A stretch of DNA of 64,000 nt from Bowmanella denitrificans (GCF_002887595.1 NZ_PEBU01000008.1:186001-250000), one strand, 5' to 3'. Positions 19,575-30,829 are shown, counted from the first letter of the stretch. Notes: generated by a model from the letters alone, not told the origin. Numbers and translations: made by a program.

Positions 19575-20675
19575 GTGAAAAATTCAAGTTGGCTCGTTTT
19601 CTTGATTAAGTCCATATTGCTGGGCATTTTTGTTGCAGGCATTCTGCTGCTGGCTATGCCAGAGTTACGCAACAATGCAGGCCTGAGCTTCAACCTGTTT
19701 CAAAGTGCAGGAAGTAAGCCCCCGCCGTTGAGTTTTGCCGAGGCCATAGGCAAAGCCGCGCCTGCCGTTGTAAACATTTACAGCACCAGCTACGACACCA
19801 GGCCACTGTATTATCGTCGCCAGCCTATTGAACGCACCAGTTTGGGCTCAGGTGTGATTATGACGTTTAACGGCCATATCCTGACCTGCTACCACGTAAT
19901 TAAAGATGCTGAACGCATTAATGTGATGTTACAGGATGGCCGTATACTTGAAGCCTCCTTAGTGGGACAGGACCCTCACACGGATTTGGCAGTACTGAAA
20001 GTAACAGACGAAAATCTGCCGGTTATCCCCCAGAGCGAACAGTACAACACCCGGGTTGGTGACCTGGTATTAGCCATTGGTAATCCCTACAACCTTGGTC
20101 AAACCATTACCCAGGGCATTATCAGCGCCACTGGCCGTGGTGGACTGAGTAACTATGTCAGTAACGCCAACTACGCCGATTTTATCCAGATGGATGCGGT
20201 ACTAAATGAAGGTAACTCCGGTGGCGCACTGGTGGACAGCAACGGCACATTAGTGGGCATCAATAATGCCAATTTCAAAACCCTGGATCGTAACCGCCGA
20301 ATAAAGGATGTGGCCGGCATATTCTTTGCCGTGCCTTATGCACTGGCCAAACGGGTTATGGACGATATTATTGCCCATGGCCGGGTGATCAGAGGCTATC
20401 TGGGCATTAGCGGTGCGGAAATTATCAGTGACGCCGGCATTCTTGTCACCGGTGTGGACCCTTTAGGTCCGGCGGCGCGCTATGGGATTCGCACTGGCGA
20501 CATTCTGGTAAAAATTGACGGCAAGCCCATCGAAAGTACCTTTAAAACCCTGGATCAGGTTGCAGAAACCGCCCCTGGCTCCGAGTTAACCTTTGAACTT
20601 CTGCGAGAGGACGAAGACAAAAAACGCACCACCGTCAGCGTTACCGTGAAAGTATCTGAATTAACCAGTAGTTAG
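19575..20675 (+). CDS. degS: DegS, membrane-anchored stress-sensor protease
   Basis: Inner-membrane-anchored HtrA protease that starts the sigma-E cascade by cutting RseA when its PDZ domain senses misfolded porins. The 366-residue product has an uncleaved N-terminal anchor (about residues 8-28), triad His107 (CYHVI), Asp137 (HTDLAV) and Ser215 (GNSGGAL), and a single PDZ domain. The single PDZ and the anchor separate it from DegQ. The start is GTG at 19575 with no clear ribosome site. Confidence 0.93.
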   Translation: MKNSSWLVFLIKSILLGIFVAGILLLAMPELRNNAGLSFNLFQSAGSKPPPLSFAEAIGKAAPAVVNIYSTSYDTRPLYYRRQPIERTSLGSGVIMTFNGHILTCYHVIKDAERINVMLQDGRILEASLVGQDPHTDLAVLKVTDENLPVIPQSEQYNTRVGDLVLAIGNPYNLGQTITQGIISATGRGGLSNYVSNANYADFIQMDAVLNEGNSGGALVDSNGTLVGINNANFKTLDRNRRIKDVAGIFFAVPYALAKRVMDDIIAHGRVIRGYLGISGAEIISDAGILVTGVDPLGPAARYGIRTGDILVKIDGKPIESTFKTLDQVAETAPGSELTFELLREDEDKKRTTVSVTVKVSELTSS

Positions 20676-20686
20676 ACCCAAGCAAA

Positions 20687-20707
20687 AAAGGCCGCAATGC
20701 GGCCTTT
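20687..20707. terminator. Shared terminator between degS and murA
   Basis: AAAGGCCGC pairs with GCGGCCTTT around AAT, flanked by an A run on one side and T on the other. It can serve the convergent degS and murA transcripts. Confidence 0.88.
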
Positions 20708-20726
20708 CTAGTCAGGTTATGTGGGG

Positions 20727-21986
<1,260 letters not shown>

Positions 21987-22244
21987 TTACTCCGGCATAA
22001 TAAATTTGCGTTCACGCTGCCACTCTTCGGGCGTAAAAGCTTTAATGGAAAGGGCGTGAACTGTGCCATCGGCAATCAGGGCAGAAAGGGGGCCGTAGAC
22101 CATCTGTTGTTTCTTGACCCGGCTGACGCCGTCAAACACAGTGGATACCGCAATTACCTGGAAATGGGAGCCTTCTCCCTTTACATACAATTCACTCAGT
22201 TCCAGGGCATCTCTGAGTAATTGTTCGATTTGATTGATTGGCAT
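21987..22244 (-). CDS. ibaG: IbaG (YrbA), BolA-family protein
   Basis: An 85-residue BolA/IbaG-type protein with the short alpha-beta fold and [17 protein letters not shown] near the middle. In E. coli, IbaG responds to acid and cooperates with monothiol glutaredoxins in Fe-S handling. It is encoded between mlaB and murA, as in E. coli, and is probably cotranscribed with both. Confidence 0.92.
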   Translation of the reverse strand: MPINQIEQLLRDALELSELYVKGEGSHFQVIAVSTVFDGVSRVKKQQMVYGPLSALIADGTVHALSIKAFTPEEWQRERKFIMPE

Positions 22245-22276
22245 GACGAGAACTTCCAGCCTGTGACACAGGCTGG

Positions 22277-22576
22277 TTATTGTAACGGCAAAAGTGATTC
22301 CACGTCGCTGATTTTTGCTAACTTGCGTAAAGTAACTGGCAAGTTATGCAACTGCACCTCGACTTTCTGTTTATGTGCCTCTCCCACCAGTTGCACCAAC
22401 CAGGCCAGGCCAGCCATGTCTGACTGCTGAATCCCGGCCAAATCCAGCACCAGACTGTTATGTTTCCATAGCTGCTGACACGCAGATGCCAGGCCCATCA
22501 CATGGTCACGGGTGAGACTGCCGCTCAAATCAAACTGACCCGGCTGTGATTGGGCCCTGAGGCTCAGCCCGCTCAT
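22277..22576 (-). CDS. mlaB: MlaB, STAS subunit of the Mla phospholipid transporter
   Basis: A 99-residue STAS-domain protein that stabilises the cytoplasmic face of the MlaFEDB ABC complex. It has the family's central [17 protein letters not shown] segment. In E. coli the matching segment reads DTAG and its threonine (Thr52) is functionally important; here the residue is methionine. It overlaps mlaC by four bases. Confidence 0.9.
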   Translation of the reverse strand: MSGLSLRAQSQPGQFDLSGSLTRDHVMGLASACQQLWKHNSLVLDLAGIQQSDMAGLAWLVQLVGEAHKQKVEVQLHNLPVTLRKLAKISDVESLLPLQ

Positions 22577-23226
22577 GCGTTATCCTTGGCCACTTTTTGC
22601 AGGTTAATCGGCTGAGCATTTTTCTCTTTCATCAGTTTAATCACCGCATCAATGCCATCCTGACGAATAATGCCTTCCAGTTCACTTTGCTTACTGGACA
22701 ACATACTGATGCCTTCTGCCACCATGTCATAGGCTTTCCATTGCTCGGTGTTGTTACTCTTACGCACTTTAAAGGCCAGCTTGATGTCAGGTCTGCCAGG
22801 CTCTTTGATCAATGCCCGTACTGTTACCACCCGGTCTTCGTCCAGTTCACCACGGTTTGGCTCAAACTCCACCGTCTGGTTGTCATATTGTGCTAGTGCC
22901 AGTGCATAAGTTGTGACCAGATAATCACGAAACACTTGTACATACTCAGGAATGCGCTCACGAGGCACCGATTTAAAATGCTTACCTAAGACTTTAAGGG
23001 CAGCAAACTTATAATCGATATAAGGCAACAGCTCCTGCTCCATAATCTGGCGCAGCAGTTCAGGGTTAGCCTGAATGTCCCCTCTTTCCCCTTTTATACG
23101 ATCAAACGTCTTAGTCGCCACAGTCGACAACAATTGATAGGGATCATCCGACTCCTGGGCCACGACCTGGCAGGATACTACCATTGCCGCAACGGCGAAC
23201 CAGGACAGTAGTTTCTTAACTAACAT
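22573..23226 (-). CDS. mlaC: MlaC, periplasmic phospholipid shuttle
   Basis: Periplasmic carrier of phospholipid between the outer-membrane MlaA complex and MlaFEDB. ATG 23226 is chosen because GGAGAG lies just upstream; the GTG at 23238 would place that ribosome site inside the gene. The product has 217 residues with a Sec signal (about 1-24) and MlaC motifs (YIDYKFAALKVLGKHFK, AYDMVAEGISML). Confidence 0.95.
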   Translation of the reverse strand: MLVKKLLSWFAVAAMVVSCQVVAQESDDPYQLLSTVATKTFDRIKGERGDIQANPELLRQIMEQELLPYIDYKFAALKVLGKHFKSVPRERIPEYVQVFRDYLVTTYALALAQYDNQTVEFEPNRGELDEDRVVTVRALIKEPGRPDIKLAFKVRKSNNTEQWKAYDMVAEGISMLSSKQSELEGIIRQDGIDAVIKLMKEKNAQPINLQKVAKDNA

Positions 23227-23258
23227 ATTTCTCTCCACGCAAACTAGAATTCTTGGCC

Positions 23259-23726
23259 TCAGTCATTATTGCGACTGAACAGGAACTGGCCGATCAAATC
23301 TTCAAGAACCAGAGCCGACTTAGTGTCTTCAATATACTGGCCCGGTTTCAGGACATCGTTCTCATCCAGCATAAAACCTGGCTGTAGCCCTACATACTGC
23401 TCTCCAAGCAGCCCAGAAGTAAGAATAGACACTGAACTGGTCTGCGGAAACTTGTCGAATTCCTTACCGATGATCAATGTCACAACAGGAGTAAAATCAT
23501 CATCATCCAGGCTGATATTACCTACCCTGCCAATGACCACCCCACCGACTTTTACCGGTGAGCGCACTTTCAACCCACCGATATTGTCAAACTTGGCCTT
23601 GAGTATATAGGTTTCACCATTGCCACTCAGGCCTCGGTCCGCCACTTTCAGGGCCAGCATGATGAGCGCAGCAGCAGCCAATGCCACAAACAACCCAACA
23701 AGTACTTCAATCTTTCTCGAATTCAT
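23259..23726 (-). CDS. mlaD: MlaD, MCE-domain substrate-binding subunit
   Basis: Inner-membrane anchored MCE protein, forming a hexameric ring on MlaE. ATG 23726 (MNSRKIEVLVG) gives 155 residues: one membrane helix (about 7-29) and the MCE domain (FDNIGGLKVRSPVKVGGVVIGRV, with the hydrophobic LTSGLLGEQYVGL region). A longer start at 23753 is not supported by family length. It lies 13 bp after mlaE. Confidence 0.95.
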   Translation of the reverse strand: MNSRKIEVLVGLFVALAAAALIMLALKVADRGLSGNGETYILKAKFDNIGGLKVRSPVKVGGVVIGRVGNISLDDDDFTPVVTLIIGKEFDKFPQTSSVSILTSGLLGEQYVGLQPGFMLDENDVLKPGQYIEDTKSALVLEDLIGQFLFSRNND

Positions 23727-23739
23727 TGCCAATCCCCTG

Positions 23740-24519
23740 TCAATGCGTACCAAACATTAATGCTGTCAAAACAAAATCCAATCCCAGTACCGCCAGTGAT
23801 GAATACACCACTGTCTGGGTGGTCGCCTGGCTAATGCCTTCGGACGTAGGCACAGAGTCATAACCTCTAAACACTGCTATCCAGGTCACCACAAAGGCAA
23901 ACACCAGGCTCTTTATCACGCCATTCATAATATCTTCGTCAAATTCTACCGCCGCCTGCATCACTGACCAGTAACTACCGGAATCCACCCCTAACCAGTC
24001 AACACCCACGACCTGGCCCCCCAGTATCCCCACGGCACTGAAGATAATGGCCAACATGGGCATAGAAATCACACCCGCCCACAATCTGGGCGCGATAATG
24101 CGTCTGAGCGGATCTACCGCCATCATTTCCAGGCTGCTTAGTTGTTCGGTGGCTTTCATTAAGCCAATTTCAGCGGTCAGCGCGGAACCGGCCCGCCCAG
24201 CGAATAACAGCGCCGTTACCACGGGACCCAACTCGCGCAACAATGACAACGCCACCATCGGCCCCAGGCTTTCCTCTGCACCGTAGTCCACCAACACGGT
24301 ATACGCCTGTAGTGCCAGTACCATACCGATAAAGGCGCCAGACACGATAATGATCAGCAGCGACTGCACACCAACTACATACATTTGCCTGATAGTCAGT
24401 GGGATATTTTTAAGCTGCGGCCTGGCAACCAGCGCGCCTACTAACAAATAAGCTGCCCGACCTAACCCTGCTAAGCCCTGCAAAGTAGACCTGCCAAGGC
24501 GTGCAAACCATTCCATCAA
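23740..24519 (-). CDS. mlaE: MlaE, permease of the Mla ABC transporter
   Basis: The 259-residue integral membrane permease dimerises in the MlaFEDB complex. It shows MlaE-family motifs: an amphipathic N-terminal helix, [45 protein letters not shown] (conserved glycine-rich core) and about five membrane helices. Start and stop overlap or abut mlaF and mlaD. Confidence 0.96.
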   Translation of the reverse strand: MMEWFARLGRSTLQGLAGLGRAAYLLVGALVARPQLKNIPLTIRQMYVVGVQSLLIIIVSGAFIGMVLALQAYTVLVDYGAEESLGPMVALSLLRELGPVVTALLFAGRAGSALTAEIGLMKATEQLSSLEMMAVDPLRRIIAPRLWAGVISMPMLAIIFSAVGILGGQVVGVDWLGVDSGSYWSVMQAAVEFDEDIMNGVIKSLVFAFVVTWIAVFRGYDSVPTSEGISQATTQTVVYSSLAVLGLDFVLTALMFGTH

Positions 24520-25325
24520 TAATTCTCCAACAACTGCTGCGCAATGTTCTCGGCAGGATAATGAAAAGGCACGGGTCCATCAGCACGTCCAAGCAGGAAC
24601 TGCTGAACCAGAGGTGACTGATGGGAACGGATTTGTTCTGGCGTACCTTCACCAATAATCTGTTTGTCCGCCAGAATGTAGACATAGTCAGCAATAGACA
24701 TCACTTCCGTGACATCATGAGTAACCACCACGCTCGTCAGACTCAGGGCGTCATTCAGTTCTTTAATTAACTTCACCAACACGCCCATAGAAATAGGATC
24801 CTGACCAGCGAATGGCTCGTCATACATAATCAGTTCAGGGTCTAACGCAATAGCCCTGGCCAGTGCAGCACGCCTCGCCATGCCGCCGGAAAGCTCGCTG
24901 GGCATCATTGCGGCGGCCCCGCGTAACCCAACTGCCTGCAATTTCATCAGTACCAGTAAACGGATTAATTGTTCAGAAAGGTTTGTATGCTCACGAAGTG
25001 GGTAGGCAACATTGTCAAACACTGAGATATCAGTAAACAGGGCACCACTTTGAAACAACATGCTCATTTGTCGGCGTACCTCAAACAAGCGTTTACGTCC
25101 CATACCGGGAATCGATTCACCTTTAAAGCGAATATCACCGCTATCCGGACGCAGCTGACCACCAATTAGCTTAAGCAGTGTGGTTTTACCTATACCGCTG
25201 GGGCCCATAATGGCGGTGGTTTTACCCTTTCTCAGACGAAGGGAAATATCCTGGTAAATCAACCGATCACCGCGGGAGAACGTCAGGTTATCTACACTTA
25301 CCAAGTCTTCCATTTCCACATCCAT
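24516..25325 (-). CDS. mlaF: MlaF, ATPase of the Mla ABC transporter
   Basis: ABC ATPase powering phospholipid transport. The 269-residue product has Walker [10 protein letters not shown], signature LSGGMARR, Walker [15 protein letters not shown] and a switch histidine in VVTHD. The start may be 25325 or the ATG four codons later (25313). It is first in the mlaFEDCB-ibaG-murA operon and diverges from yrbG across 249 bp. Confidence 0.96.
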   Translation of the reverse strand: MDVEMEDLVSVDNLTFSRGDRLIYQDISLRLRKGKTTAIMGPSGIGKTTLLKLIGGQLRPDSGDIRFKGESIPGMGRKRLFEVRRQMSMLFQSGALFTDISVFDNVAYPLREHTNLSEQLIRLLVLMKLQAVGLRGAAAMMPSELSGGMARRAALARAIALDPELIMYDEPFAGQDPISMGVLVKLIKELNDALSLTSVVVTHDVTEVMSIADYVYILADKQIIGEGTPEQIRSHQSPLVQQFLLGRADGPVPFHYPAENIAQQLLENY

Positions 25326-25483
25326 CTAACAAAATACCGCTCTTGGGCGCACCAGAGTGGGGGTATTGTAATGTTTTTCAAGAAACTGCAACAAAGTTAA
25401 AAAGTAATAAGTTGTGTTCTAAATGTTCGAATTTTGTCTGACCAGGCCTGGTTAACCCCTATCTGGCCTGGATCTGTCAAATT

Positions 25484-25501
25484 GTAAACGGTACAGTTTA
25501 C
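25484..25501. promoter_or_regulatory. Inverted repeat GTAAAC-N6-GTTTAC in the mlaF/yrbG divergent region
   Basis: A perfect 6-bp dyad around GGTACA, 74 bp upstream of yrbG and 158 bp upstream of mlaF. Size and symmetry suit a dimeric regulator. The binding protein is unknown. Confidence 0.35.
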
Positions 25502-25574
25502 TTTCGCAAATCCATGATGCGCACTGATAGGCAAAAGGCTTGGATTTTGCGACAATCGCCACAAGGTCAACGAT

Positions 25575-26552
25575 ATGGACATCTTTCAGCAGCTAGTGAT
25601 TACAGAATCCCTGATTTTCCTGGCCGGTCTGGCAGTATTAAGTTGGAGTGCCGATGGATTCATCCGCGGTGCTTCTGCGCTGGCGGGAAATTTTGGACTG
25701 CCCCCCATGCTCATTGGTCTGACTATTGTAGCCATGGGGTCATCTGCGCCGGAGATCATGGTCAGTGCAAGTGCCTCACTAGCGGGCAACAGCAACACCG
25801 CAGTTGGTAACGCCATCGGCTCAAATATTGCCAATATCGGCCTGGTGTTAGGCATCACGGCCCTGTTCAGGCCGCTGCTGGTATCCTCTGGCACGTTGTG
25901 GCGGGAATTACCCATAGTACTGGCGGTGTCTTTACTGGCCACCTATTTATTATGGGACGGCCGTCTGGGCTACCGTGAAGGGTTGCTGTTGTTATTATTA
26001 TTTTTCCTGGTGATTGGCCTGCTTGCCTGGCTATCACTACGCAGCGACAAACAGGATCCTCTTAATCAGGAAATAGCCGGAGAAATATCCAAAATGGCTT
26101 CAGCTAAAGCCGTGTTGTGGATATTGGCTGGTTTGCTTTTATTACCACTCAGCGCTCATGTGATGGTGGCTTCGGCAGCTGATATTGCCCGGCATTTTGG
26201 CATTAGTGACTTGGTGATTGGCCTGACCGTCATCGCAATCGGTACTAGTTTACCTGAGCTGGCCGCCAGCTTAGCAGGCGTCATGAAAGGTGAAGACGAT
26301 CTGGCTTTGGGCAATATATTAGGCTCCAATATTTTTAATATTTTGGCAGTACTGTCCATGCCGGGGCTGTTGGCTCCGGGAGCCATAGATTCCCTGGCGA
26401 TACAACGGGATTTGCCAACCATGCTGGCTTTGACCATGCTGTTGGTATTTTTTTGCATCGCTATCCGCGGACGGCGGCAGATACAGCGTTGGCAAGGCGG
26501 ACTGTTATTGGCTTGCTACCTGGCTTACCAGGCCAGTTTGTTTCAACATTAA
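25575..26552 (+). CDS. yrbG: YrbG-type Na+/Ca2+ (CaCA) exchanger
   Basis: Inner-membrane cation/calcium antiporter family protein of 325 residues with about ten membrane helices in two homologous halves. Each half carries the CaCA alpha repeat: GSSAPEIMVSASASLAGN(S) with GNAIGSNIANIGLVLG in the first, GTSLPELAASLAGVM with GNILGSNIFNILAVL in the second. It heads the kdsC-lpt-rpoN operon, as in E. coli. Confidence 0.94.
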   Translation: MDIFQQLVITESLIFLAGLAVLSWSADGFIRGASALAGNFGLPPMLIGLTIVAMGSSAPEIMVSASASLAGNSNTAVGNAIGSNIANIGLVLGITALFRPLLVSSGTLWRELPIVLAVSLLATYLLWDGRLGYREGLLLLLLFFLVIGLLAWLSLRSDKQDPLNQEIAGEISKMASAKAVLWILAGLLLLPLSAHVMVASAADIARHFGISDLVIGLTVIAIGTSLPELAASLAGVMKGEDDLALGNILGSNIFNILAVLSMPGLLAPGAIDSLAIQRDLPTMLALTMLLVFFCIAIRGRRQIQRWQGGLLLACYLAYQASLFQH

Positions 26553-26569
26553 CCGGAATTAGAGGCCAC

Positions 26570-27124
26570 ATGAGCCATACCCAGACCCCCTACGGCACGT
26601 TAGACACTTCTATCTTTAAGCGCTTTGCCAATATCCGCTTGTTAGCCTGTGACGTGGACGGTATTTTTTCCGACGGCCGAATCTATCTGGGAAATGATGG
26701 TGAAGAATTAAAAGCCTTTCACACCCGCGACGGTTACGGCGTCAAAGCGCTGATGAAAATTGGGGTAGAAGTGGCTGTCATCACTGGACGCAAATCTCAA
26801 ATAGTGGAAGACAGGATGCGCGCACTGGGCCTGCGCTATATCATCCAGGGGCAGGAAGATAAACAACAGGCCTTGCAGGACATAGCTGGGCAGATGAAAC
26901 TCAATACAGAGCAGATAGCTGCCATGGGTGACGATATGCCCGATCTGGGCATGTTCAGACAAGCAGGTATCAAGATTTCGGTACCCGACGGTCATCCAGT
27001 GGTGATACAACAGGCCGATTTTATTACCCGTTGCCAAGGTGGATTTGGTGCCGTCAGAGAGGTCTGCGATATGATATTGCAAGCCAATAATCAACTAACC
27101 CAAATACACGGCATTAGCCTATGA
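26570..27124 (+). CDS. kdsC: KdsC, Kdo-8-phosphate phosphatase
   Basis: HAD-type phosphatase converting 3-deoxy-D-manno-octulosonate 8-phosphate to Kdo for LPS inner core. ATG 26570 follows an AGAGG ribosome site and gives 184 residues (E. coli 188). The start at 26453 would overlap the yrbG frame and is rejected. Motif I is CDVDGIFSDG, followed by VITGRKS and GDDMPDLGMF. kdsD, normally just upstream, is absent: yrbG ends 17 bp before. Confidence 0.95.
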   Translation: MSHTQTPYGTLDTSIFKRFANIRLLACDVDGIFSDGRIYLGNDGEELKAFHTRDGYGVKALMKIGVEVAVITGRKSQIVEDRMRALGLRYIIQGQEDKQQALQDIAGQMKLNTEQIAAMGDDMPDLGMFRQAGIKISVPDGHPVVIQQADFITRCQGGFGAVREVCDMILQANNQLTQIHGISL

Positions 27125-27678
27125 ATCGCCTGACCTTAAGTATTCTGCTGCTGTTTGTGCTGATACTGGCTACCAACTACAACTGGTGGCTGGACAGTGA
27201 ACAGCCACAAACCAGCAAGCAAGGTGAAGAAGTCTGGCAGCCAAATTACCTGGCCCGCAACATGCAAACCAGTTTGTATAATGACGATGGTGTTCTGACT
27301 CATAGTATCCACGCTAAGGTGATGGAGCATTACGACATGCTGGGTTTTACCCTGTTCCAGCAACCTCAATACAGTATCTTTGTTGACACGAACGAGCCCC
27401 CTTGGGAAATTACCGCCGACGAGGGCACATTATACGAAGACAACCGCATTCAGTTGGAAACCAATGTAGAGATACGCAGTCTTAGCAACGAAGGACTGCT
27501 GCAAACCATCAGCACCAGCTTTATCGAGATAGACCTGAACAGCAAAACCATGCATTCTGACCAGCCTGTTACCATCAGCGGTGTCAATTATGTCATCAGA
27601 GGCAATGGATTTAGCGCAGATTTGAACACCAAACAATTTGAACTACTGGATCACGTAGAGACCATCTATGGTAAATAA
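27121..27678 (+). CDS. lptC: LptC, LPS export bitopic protein
   Basis: Bitopic inner-membrane protein linking LptB2FG to the LptA bridge. The 185-residue product has an N-terminal membrane helix (about 5-22) and a periplasmic beta-jellyroll with EITADEGTLYEDN and IQLETNVEI repeats. It overlaps kdsC by four bases and lptA by eleven. Confidence 0.95.
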   Translation: MNRLTLSILLLFVLILATNYNWWLDSEQPQTSKQGEEVWQPNYLARNMQTSLYNDDGVLTHSIHAKVMEHYDMLGFTLFQQPQYSIFVDTNEPPWEITADEGTLYEDNRIQLETNVEIRSLSNEGLLQTISTSFIEIDLNSKTMHSDQPVTISGVNYVIRGNGFSADLNTKQFELLDHVETIYGK

Positions 27679-28186
27679 AATTAAACTGCATGTGCTGACG
27701 GCGGCCGTTCTTCTGAGTGCTTCCGCTGCAGCAATCAATAAGGATTTTAACGAACCTATTAAGGTGGCCTCCAAATACCAGTCCGGTGACGGTATCAATA
27801 AAGTGTCCATTTTTCGCGAAAATGTGAAAATCACCCAAGGCACCCTGAGTATTGATGCCGATGAAGTGGAAGTGAATGCCGAACAAGGTAAAGGACGGGA
27901 AATTTTTATTGCCAAAGGCGAACCAGCCGAGTACCAACAAACTATGGCCGACGGCAGTCGTATTCGGGCATTGGCCAATCATATCGAATATCAGGTGGAT
28001 AAACGAACTCTGACCTTAAAGGGAAATGCTGAGCTACATCAAAACAGCAGCAGTGTTAGCGGTGATAACATTGAGTTCAATATGGAGAAGGAACAGTTAG
28101 TCGCACAAGGCTCGGACGACGGTGATGGCCGGGTAGAAACAATTTTCCAGCCAGAGCCCAAGAAGAAACCGGTCCAGGAGAAGTAA
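27668..28186 (+). CDS. lptA: LptA, periplasmic LPS bridge protein
   Basis: Periplasmic jellyroll protein that carries LPS from LptC towards LptD. The 172-residue product has a Sec signal (about 1-22, cleavage near SAAA) and OstA/LptA repeats, with IDADEVEVN and a later [15 protein letters not shown]. The start codon is inside the end of lptC. Confidence 0.95.
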   Translation: MVNKIKLHVLTAAVLLSASAAAINKDFNEPIKVASKYQSGDGINKVSIFRENVKITQGTLSIDADEVEVNAEQGKGREIFIAKGEPAEYQQTMADGSRIRALANHIEYQVDKRTLTLKGNAELHQNSSSVSGDNIEFNMEKEQLVAQGSDDGDGRVETIFQPEPKKKPVQEK

Positions 28187-28190
28187 ATTC

Positions 28191-28916
28191 ATGCCAACAC
28201 TTAAGGCCTCGCATCTGGCGAAAAGCTACAAAAATCGCCAGGTGGTGCGTGACGTGAGCCTGCAAGTCAGTACCGGACAGATTGTGGGTTTGCTCGGCCC
28301 CAATGGCGCAGGAAAAACCACTTCCTTCTATATGATTGTTGGCCTGATTCCCATGGACAAAGGCCAGATATTTATTGATGACCAGGAACTCAGCCACCAA
28401 CCAATGCATGTGCGGGCCAGACTGGGCATTGGCTATCTGCCCCAGGAGTCATCCATCTTCCGGAAACTAAGCGTTTATCAAAATCTGATGGCGATTCTGG
28501 AAACCCGCAAGGATCTCAACCAGGAGCAACGGGAGCAGGAGGCGGATGCATTGTTGGATGAATTTAACATCAACCATATCCGTCATAGCACCGGCATGAG
28601 TCTGTCCGGAGGAGAAAGACGGCGGGTGGAAATCGCCCGGGCCTTGTCAGCCAACCCCAGATTTATATTGCTGGATGAGCCCTTTGCCGGTGTCGATCCC
28701 ATTTCGGTCAGCGATATAAAAAAGATTATCCATCATCTGAAAGACAGAGGCATCGGCGTTCTGATTACCGACCACAATGTCCGTGAAACCCTGGATGTAT
28801 GTGAAAAAGCATATATCGTCAGTCATGGTGAATTAATTGCGGAAGGCTCAGCCGAACAGGTACTTAACGACAAGCAGGTCAGAGATGTATACCTGGGTGA
28901 GCAATTCAAGCTATAG
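28191..28916 (+). CDS. lptB: LptB, LPS export ATPase
   Basis: Cytoplasmic ABC ATPase of LptB2FG. The 241-residue length is identical to E. coli. Walker A is GPNGAGKTT, the signature is [15 protein letters not shown], Walker B is [13 protein letters not shown] and the switch histidine is in ITDHNV. It follows lptA by four bases and precedes rpoN. Confidence 0.98.
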   Translation: MPTLKASHLAKSYKNRQVVRDVSLQVSTGQIVGLLGPNGAGKTTSFYMIVGLIPMDKGQIFIDDQELSHQPMHVRARLGIGYLPQESSIFRKLSVYQNLMAILETRKDLNQEQREQEADALLDEFNINHIRHSTGMSLSGGERRRVEIARALSANPRFILLDEPFAGVDPISVSDIKKIIHHLKDRGIGVLITDHNVRETLDVCEKAYIVSHGELIAEGSAEQVLNDKQVRDVYLGEQFKL

Positions 28917-28995
28917 TTAAGCCAAACAGGCATTGAACTTGCCATGAACGACCATATCAATACCCTGAAGGCCATTGGAAGATAATAAGAAGTAG

Positions 28996-30474
28996 ATGAA
29001 GCCCGCATTACAGCTAAAATTCAGCCAGCAGCTCACCATGACGCCGCAACTGCAACAGGCCATTCGTCTGTTGCAACTGTCGACCCTGGATCTGCAACAG
29101 GAAATCCAGGAAGCCCTGGAATCCAACCCTTTGTTGGAAGCGGATGACGGCCAGGATTTTTCCACCGGCGACGATCAGGACCTCAACAATGTCAGCAACG
29201 ACAGTGCTTCTGCCAATAGCGAAGACAATGACCGCATGGAAACCGGTGAAGCGCTGGAAAAACAGGAATTACCAGACGACTTACCGGTAGATACTACCTG
29301 GGATGAGTATTACAGCGCTTCTTCAGGCCCCTCCTCCTCAGCCGCCAGCTCAGATGAGGACAATATTTACCAGGGTGAAACATCCGACAGCATTCAGGAT
29401 CACTTGCTGTGGCAAATGCGTCTGACCCCTTTCAGTGAAACTGACACCGCTATTGCTATCGCTATTATCGACAGCATTGATGAGTCAGGTTATCTTACGG
29501 TCAGCACCGAAGACATTCTGCAGAGTCTGGATATCGAAGACGAAGAAGTGGAACTGGATGAGGTGGAATGCGTGTTAAAACGTATCCAGATGTTTGATCC
29601 TGTGGGGGTAGGCTCGCGCTCAGTGCAAGAATGCCTATTGGTGCAACTTCGTCAGTTTGGCGCTGAAACCCCCTGGCTGGAAGAAGCCAAGGCGTTGATT
29701 CTGGAGCATAGCGAACTGCTGGCCAGCAAAGACTACCGTACCCTGATGCGCAAGGCACGTTTGAAAGAAGACGAATTGCGTGAAGCACTGCGGTTACTGC
29801 AAACCCTGAATCCCAGGCCAGGCAGCGCCATCGTCACCAGTGAACCAGAGTACGTTATTCCAGACGTGTCAGTGACTAAGAAAAATGGCCGCTGGGTGGT
29901 AGAACTAAACCCTGATAGCCTGCCCAAGTTGAGTATCAATCAGCAGTATGCGGCCATGAGCCGCAATGCCAGAAATTCCAGCGACAGCCAGTTTATCCGC
30001 TCTCATATGCAGGAAGCCAAATGGTTTATCAAGAGTCTGGAAAGCCGGAATGAAACGCTGCTTAAAGTGGCTAATTGCATAGTACAGCAGCAACAGGGAT
30101 TTTTTGAATATGGCCCTGAGGCCATGAAACCAATGGTGCTGAATGATGTCGCAGAAATGGTGGATATGCATGAATCCACTATTTCCCGGGTTACGACCCA
30201 GAAGTATATGCATACACCACGTGGCATTTTTGAGCTGAAATACTTCTTCTCCAGCCATGTGGCAACGGAAAGTGGTGGCGAGTGCTCGTCTACTGCTATC
30301 CGCGCTCTGATTAAAAAACTGGTGGCGGCAGAAAAACCCGCCAAACCGCTGAGTGACAGCAAGATTGCGCAGTTGTTGGCCGAGCAAGGCATTATGGTTG
30401 CCCGGCGGACAATCGCCAAATACCGGGAATCCTTATCGATTCCCCCATCCAACCAACGCAAGAGTCTGCTTTAA
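28996..30474 (+). CDS. rpoN: RpoN, sigma-54 factor
   Basis: Alternative sigma factor recognising -24/-12 (GG/GC) promoters, used with enhancer-binding activators such as NtrC. The 492-residue product has the glutamine/leucine-rich activator-responsive N-terminus (residues 1-50), an acidic linker, the core-binding domain, the HTH region ([14 protein letters not shown]) and the C-terminal RpoN box [10 protein letters not shown]. Position after lptB and before hpf-ptsN is the common gammaproteobacterial arrangement. Confidence 0.98.
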   Translation: MKPALQLKFSQQLTMTPQLQQAIRLLQLSTLDLQQEIQEALESNPLLEADDGQDFSTGDDQDLNNVSNDSASANSEDNDRMETGEALEKQELPDDLPVDTTWDEYYSASSGPSSSAASSDEDNIYQGETSDSIQDHLLWQMRLTPFSETDTAIAIAIIDSIDESGYLTVSTEDILQSLDIEDEEVELDEVECVLKRIQMFDPVGVGSRSVQECLLVQLRQFGAETPWLEEAKALILEHSELLASKDYRTLMRKARLKEDELREALRLLQTLNPRPGSAIVTSEPEYVIPDVSVTKKNGRWVVELNPDSLPKLSINQQYAAMSRNARNSSDSQFIRSHMQEAKWFIKSLESRNETLLKVANCIVQQQQGFFEYGPEAMKPMVLNDVAEMVDMHESTISRVTTQKYMHTPRGIFELKYFFSSHVATESGGECSSTAIRALIKKLVAAEKPAKPLSDSKIAQLLAEQGIMVARRTIAKYRESLSIPPSNQRKSLL

Positions 30475-30501
30475 GACTTACCAACAAAAGGAAGAGGCAT
30501 T

Positions 30502-30789
30502 ATGCAAATCAACCTTACTGGTCATCACGTTGAAATCACCGATTCTCTTCGCGCCTATGTTGACAGCAAATTTACCAAGTTGGAGCGACATTTCGATCAT
30601 ATTAACAATGTCCATGTTATCCTGAATGTGGAGAAACTTAATCAGAAGGCGGAAGCCACTCTGCACCTCAATGGTGCCGAGGTTTTTGCCACCTCCGAGC
30701 ATACCGATATGTATGCCGCCATTGACAGCCTTATAGATAAGCTTGATCGCCAGGTGCTCAAGCATAAGGAAAAAATAAAACGCCATTAG
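30502..30789 (+). CDS. hpf: Short hibernation promoting factor HPF
   Basis: Ribosome-binding protein of the HPF/RaiA family that promotes 100S dimers in stationary phase. The 95-residue length equals the E. coli short form, with MQINLTGHHVEITDSLRAYV at the N-terminus and a basic C-terminus. The ribosome site is GGAAGAGG. It follows rpoN by 27 bp. Confidence 0.96.
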   Translation: MQINLTGHHVEITDSLRAYVDSKFTKLERHFDHINNVHVILNVEKLNQKAEATLHLNGAEVFATSEHTDMYAAIDSLIDKLDRQVLKHKEKIKRH

Positions 30790-30800
30790 GCTCAAACAAA

Positions 30801-30829
30801 GCCATAAACAGGCCCCGCCTGTTTATGGC
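30801..30829. repeat. Perfect 13-bp hairpin between hpf and ptsN
   Basis: GCCATAAACAGGC pairs with GCCTGTTTATGGC around a CCC loop, 12 bp after the hpf stop and 19 bp before ptsN. No T tract follows, so simple intrinsic termination is unlikely. A processing or mRNA-stability element fits better. Confidence 0.75.

Noticed and set aside
29905-30387. 160-codon minus-strand frame opposite rpoN
   Set aside because: It is a shadow of the rpoN reading frame, with no ribosome site or recognisable domain.
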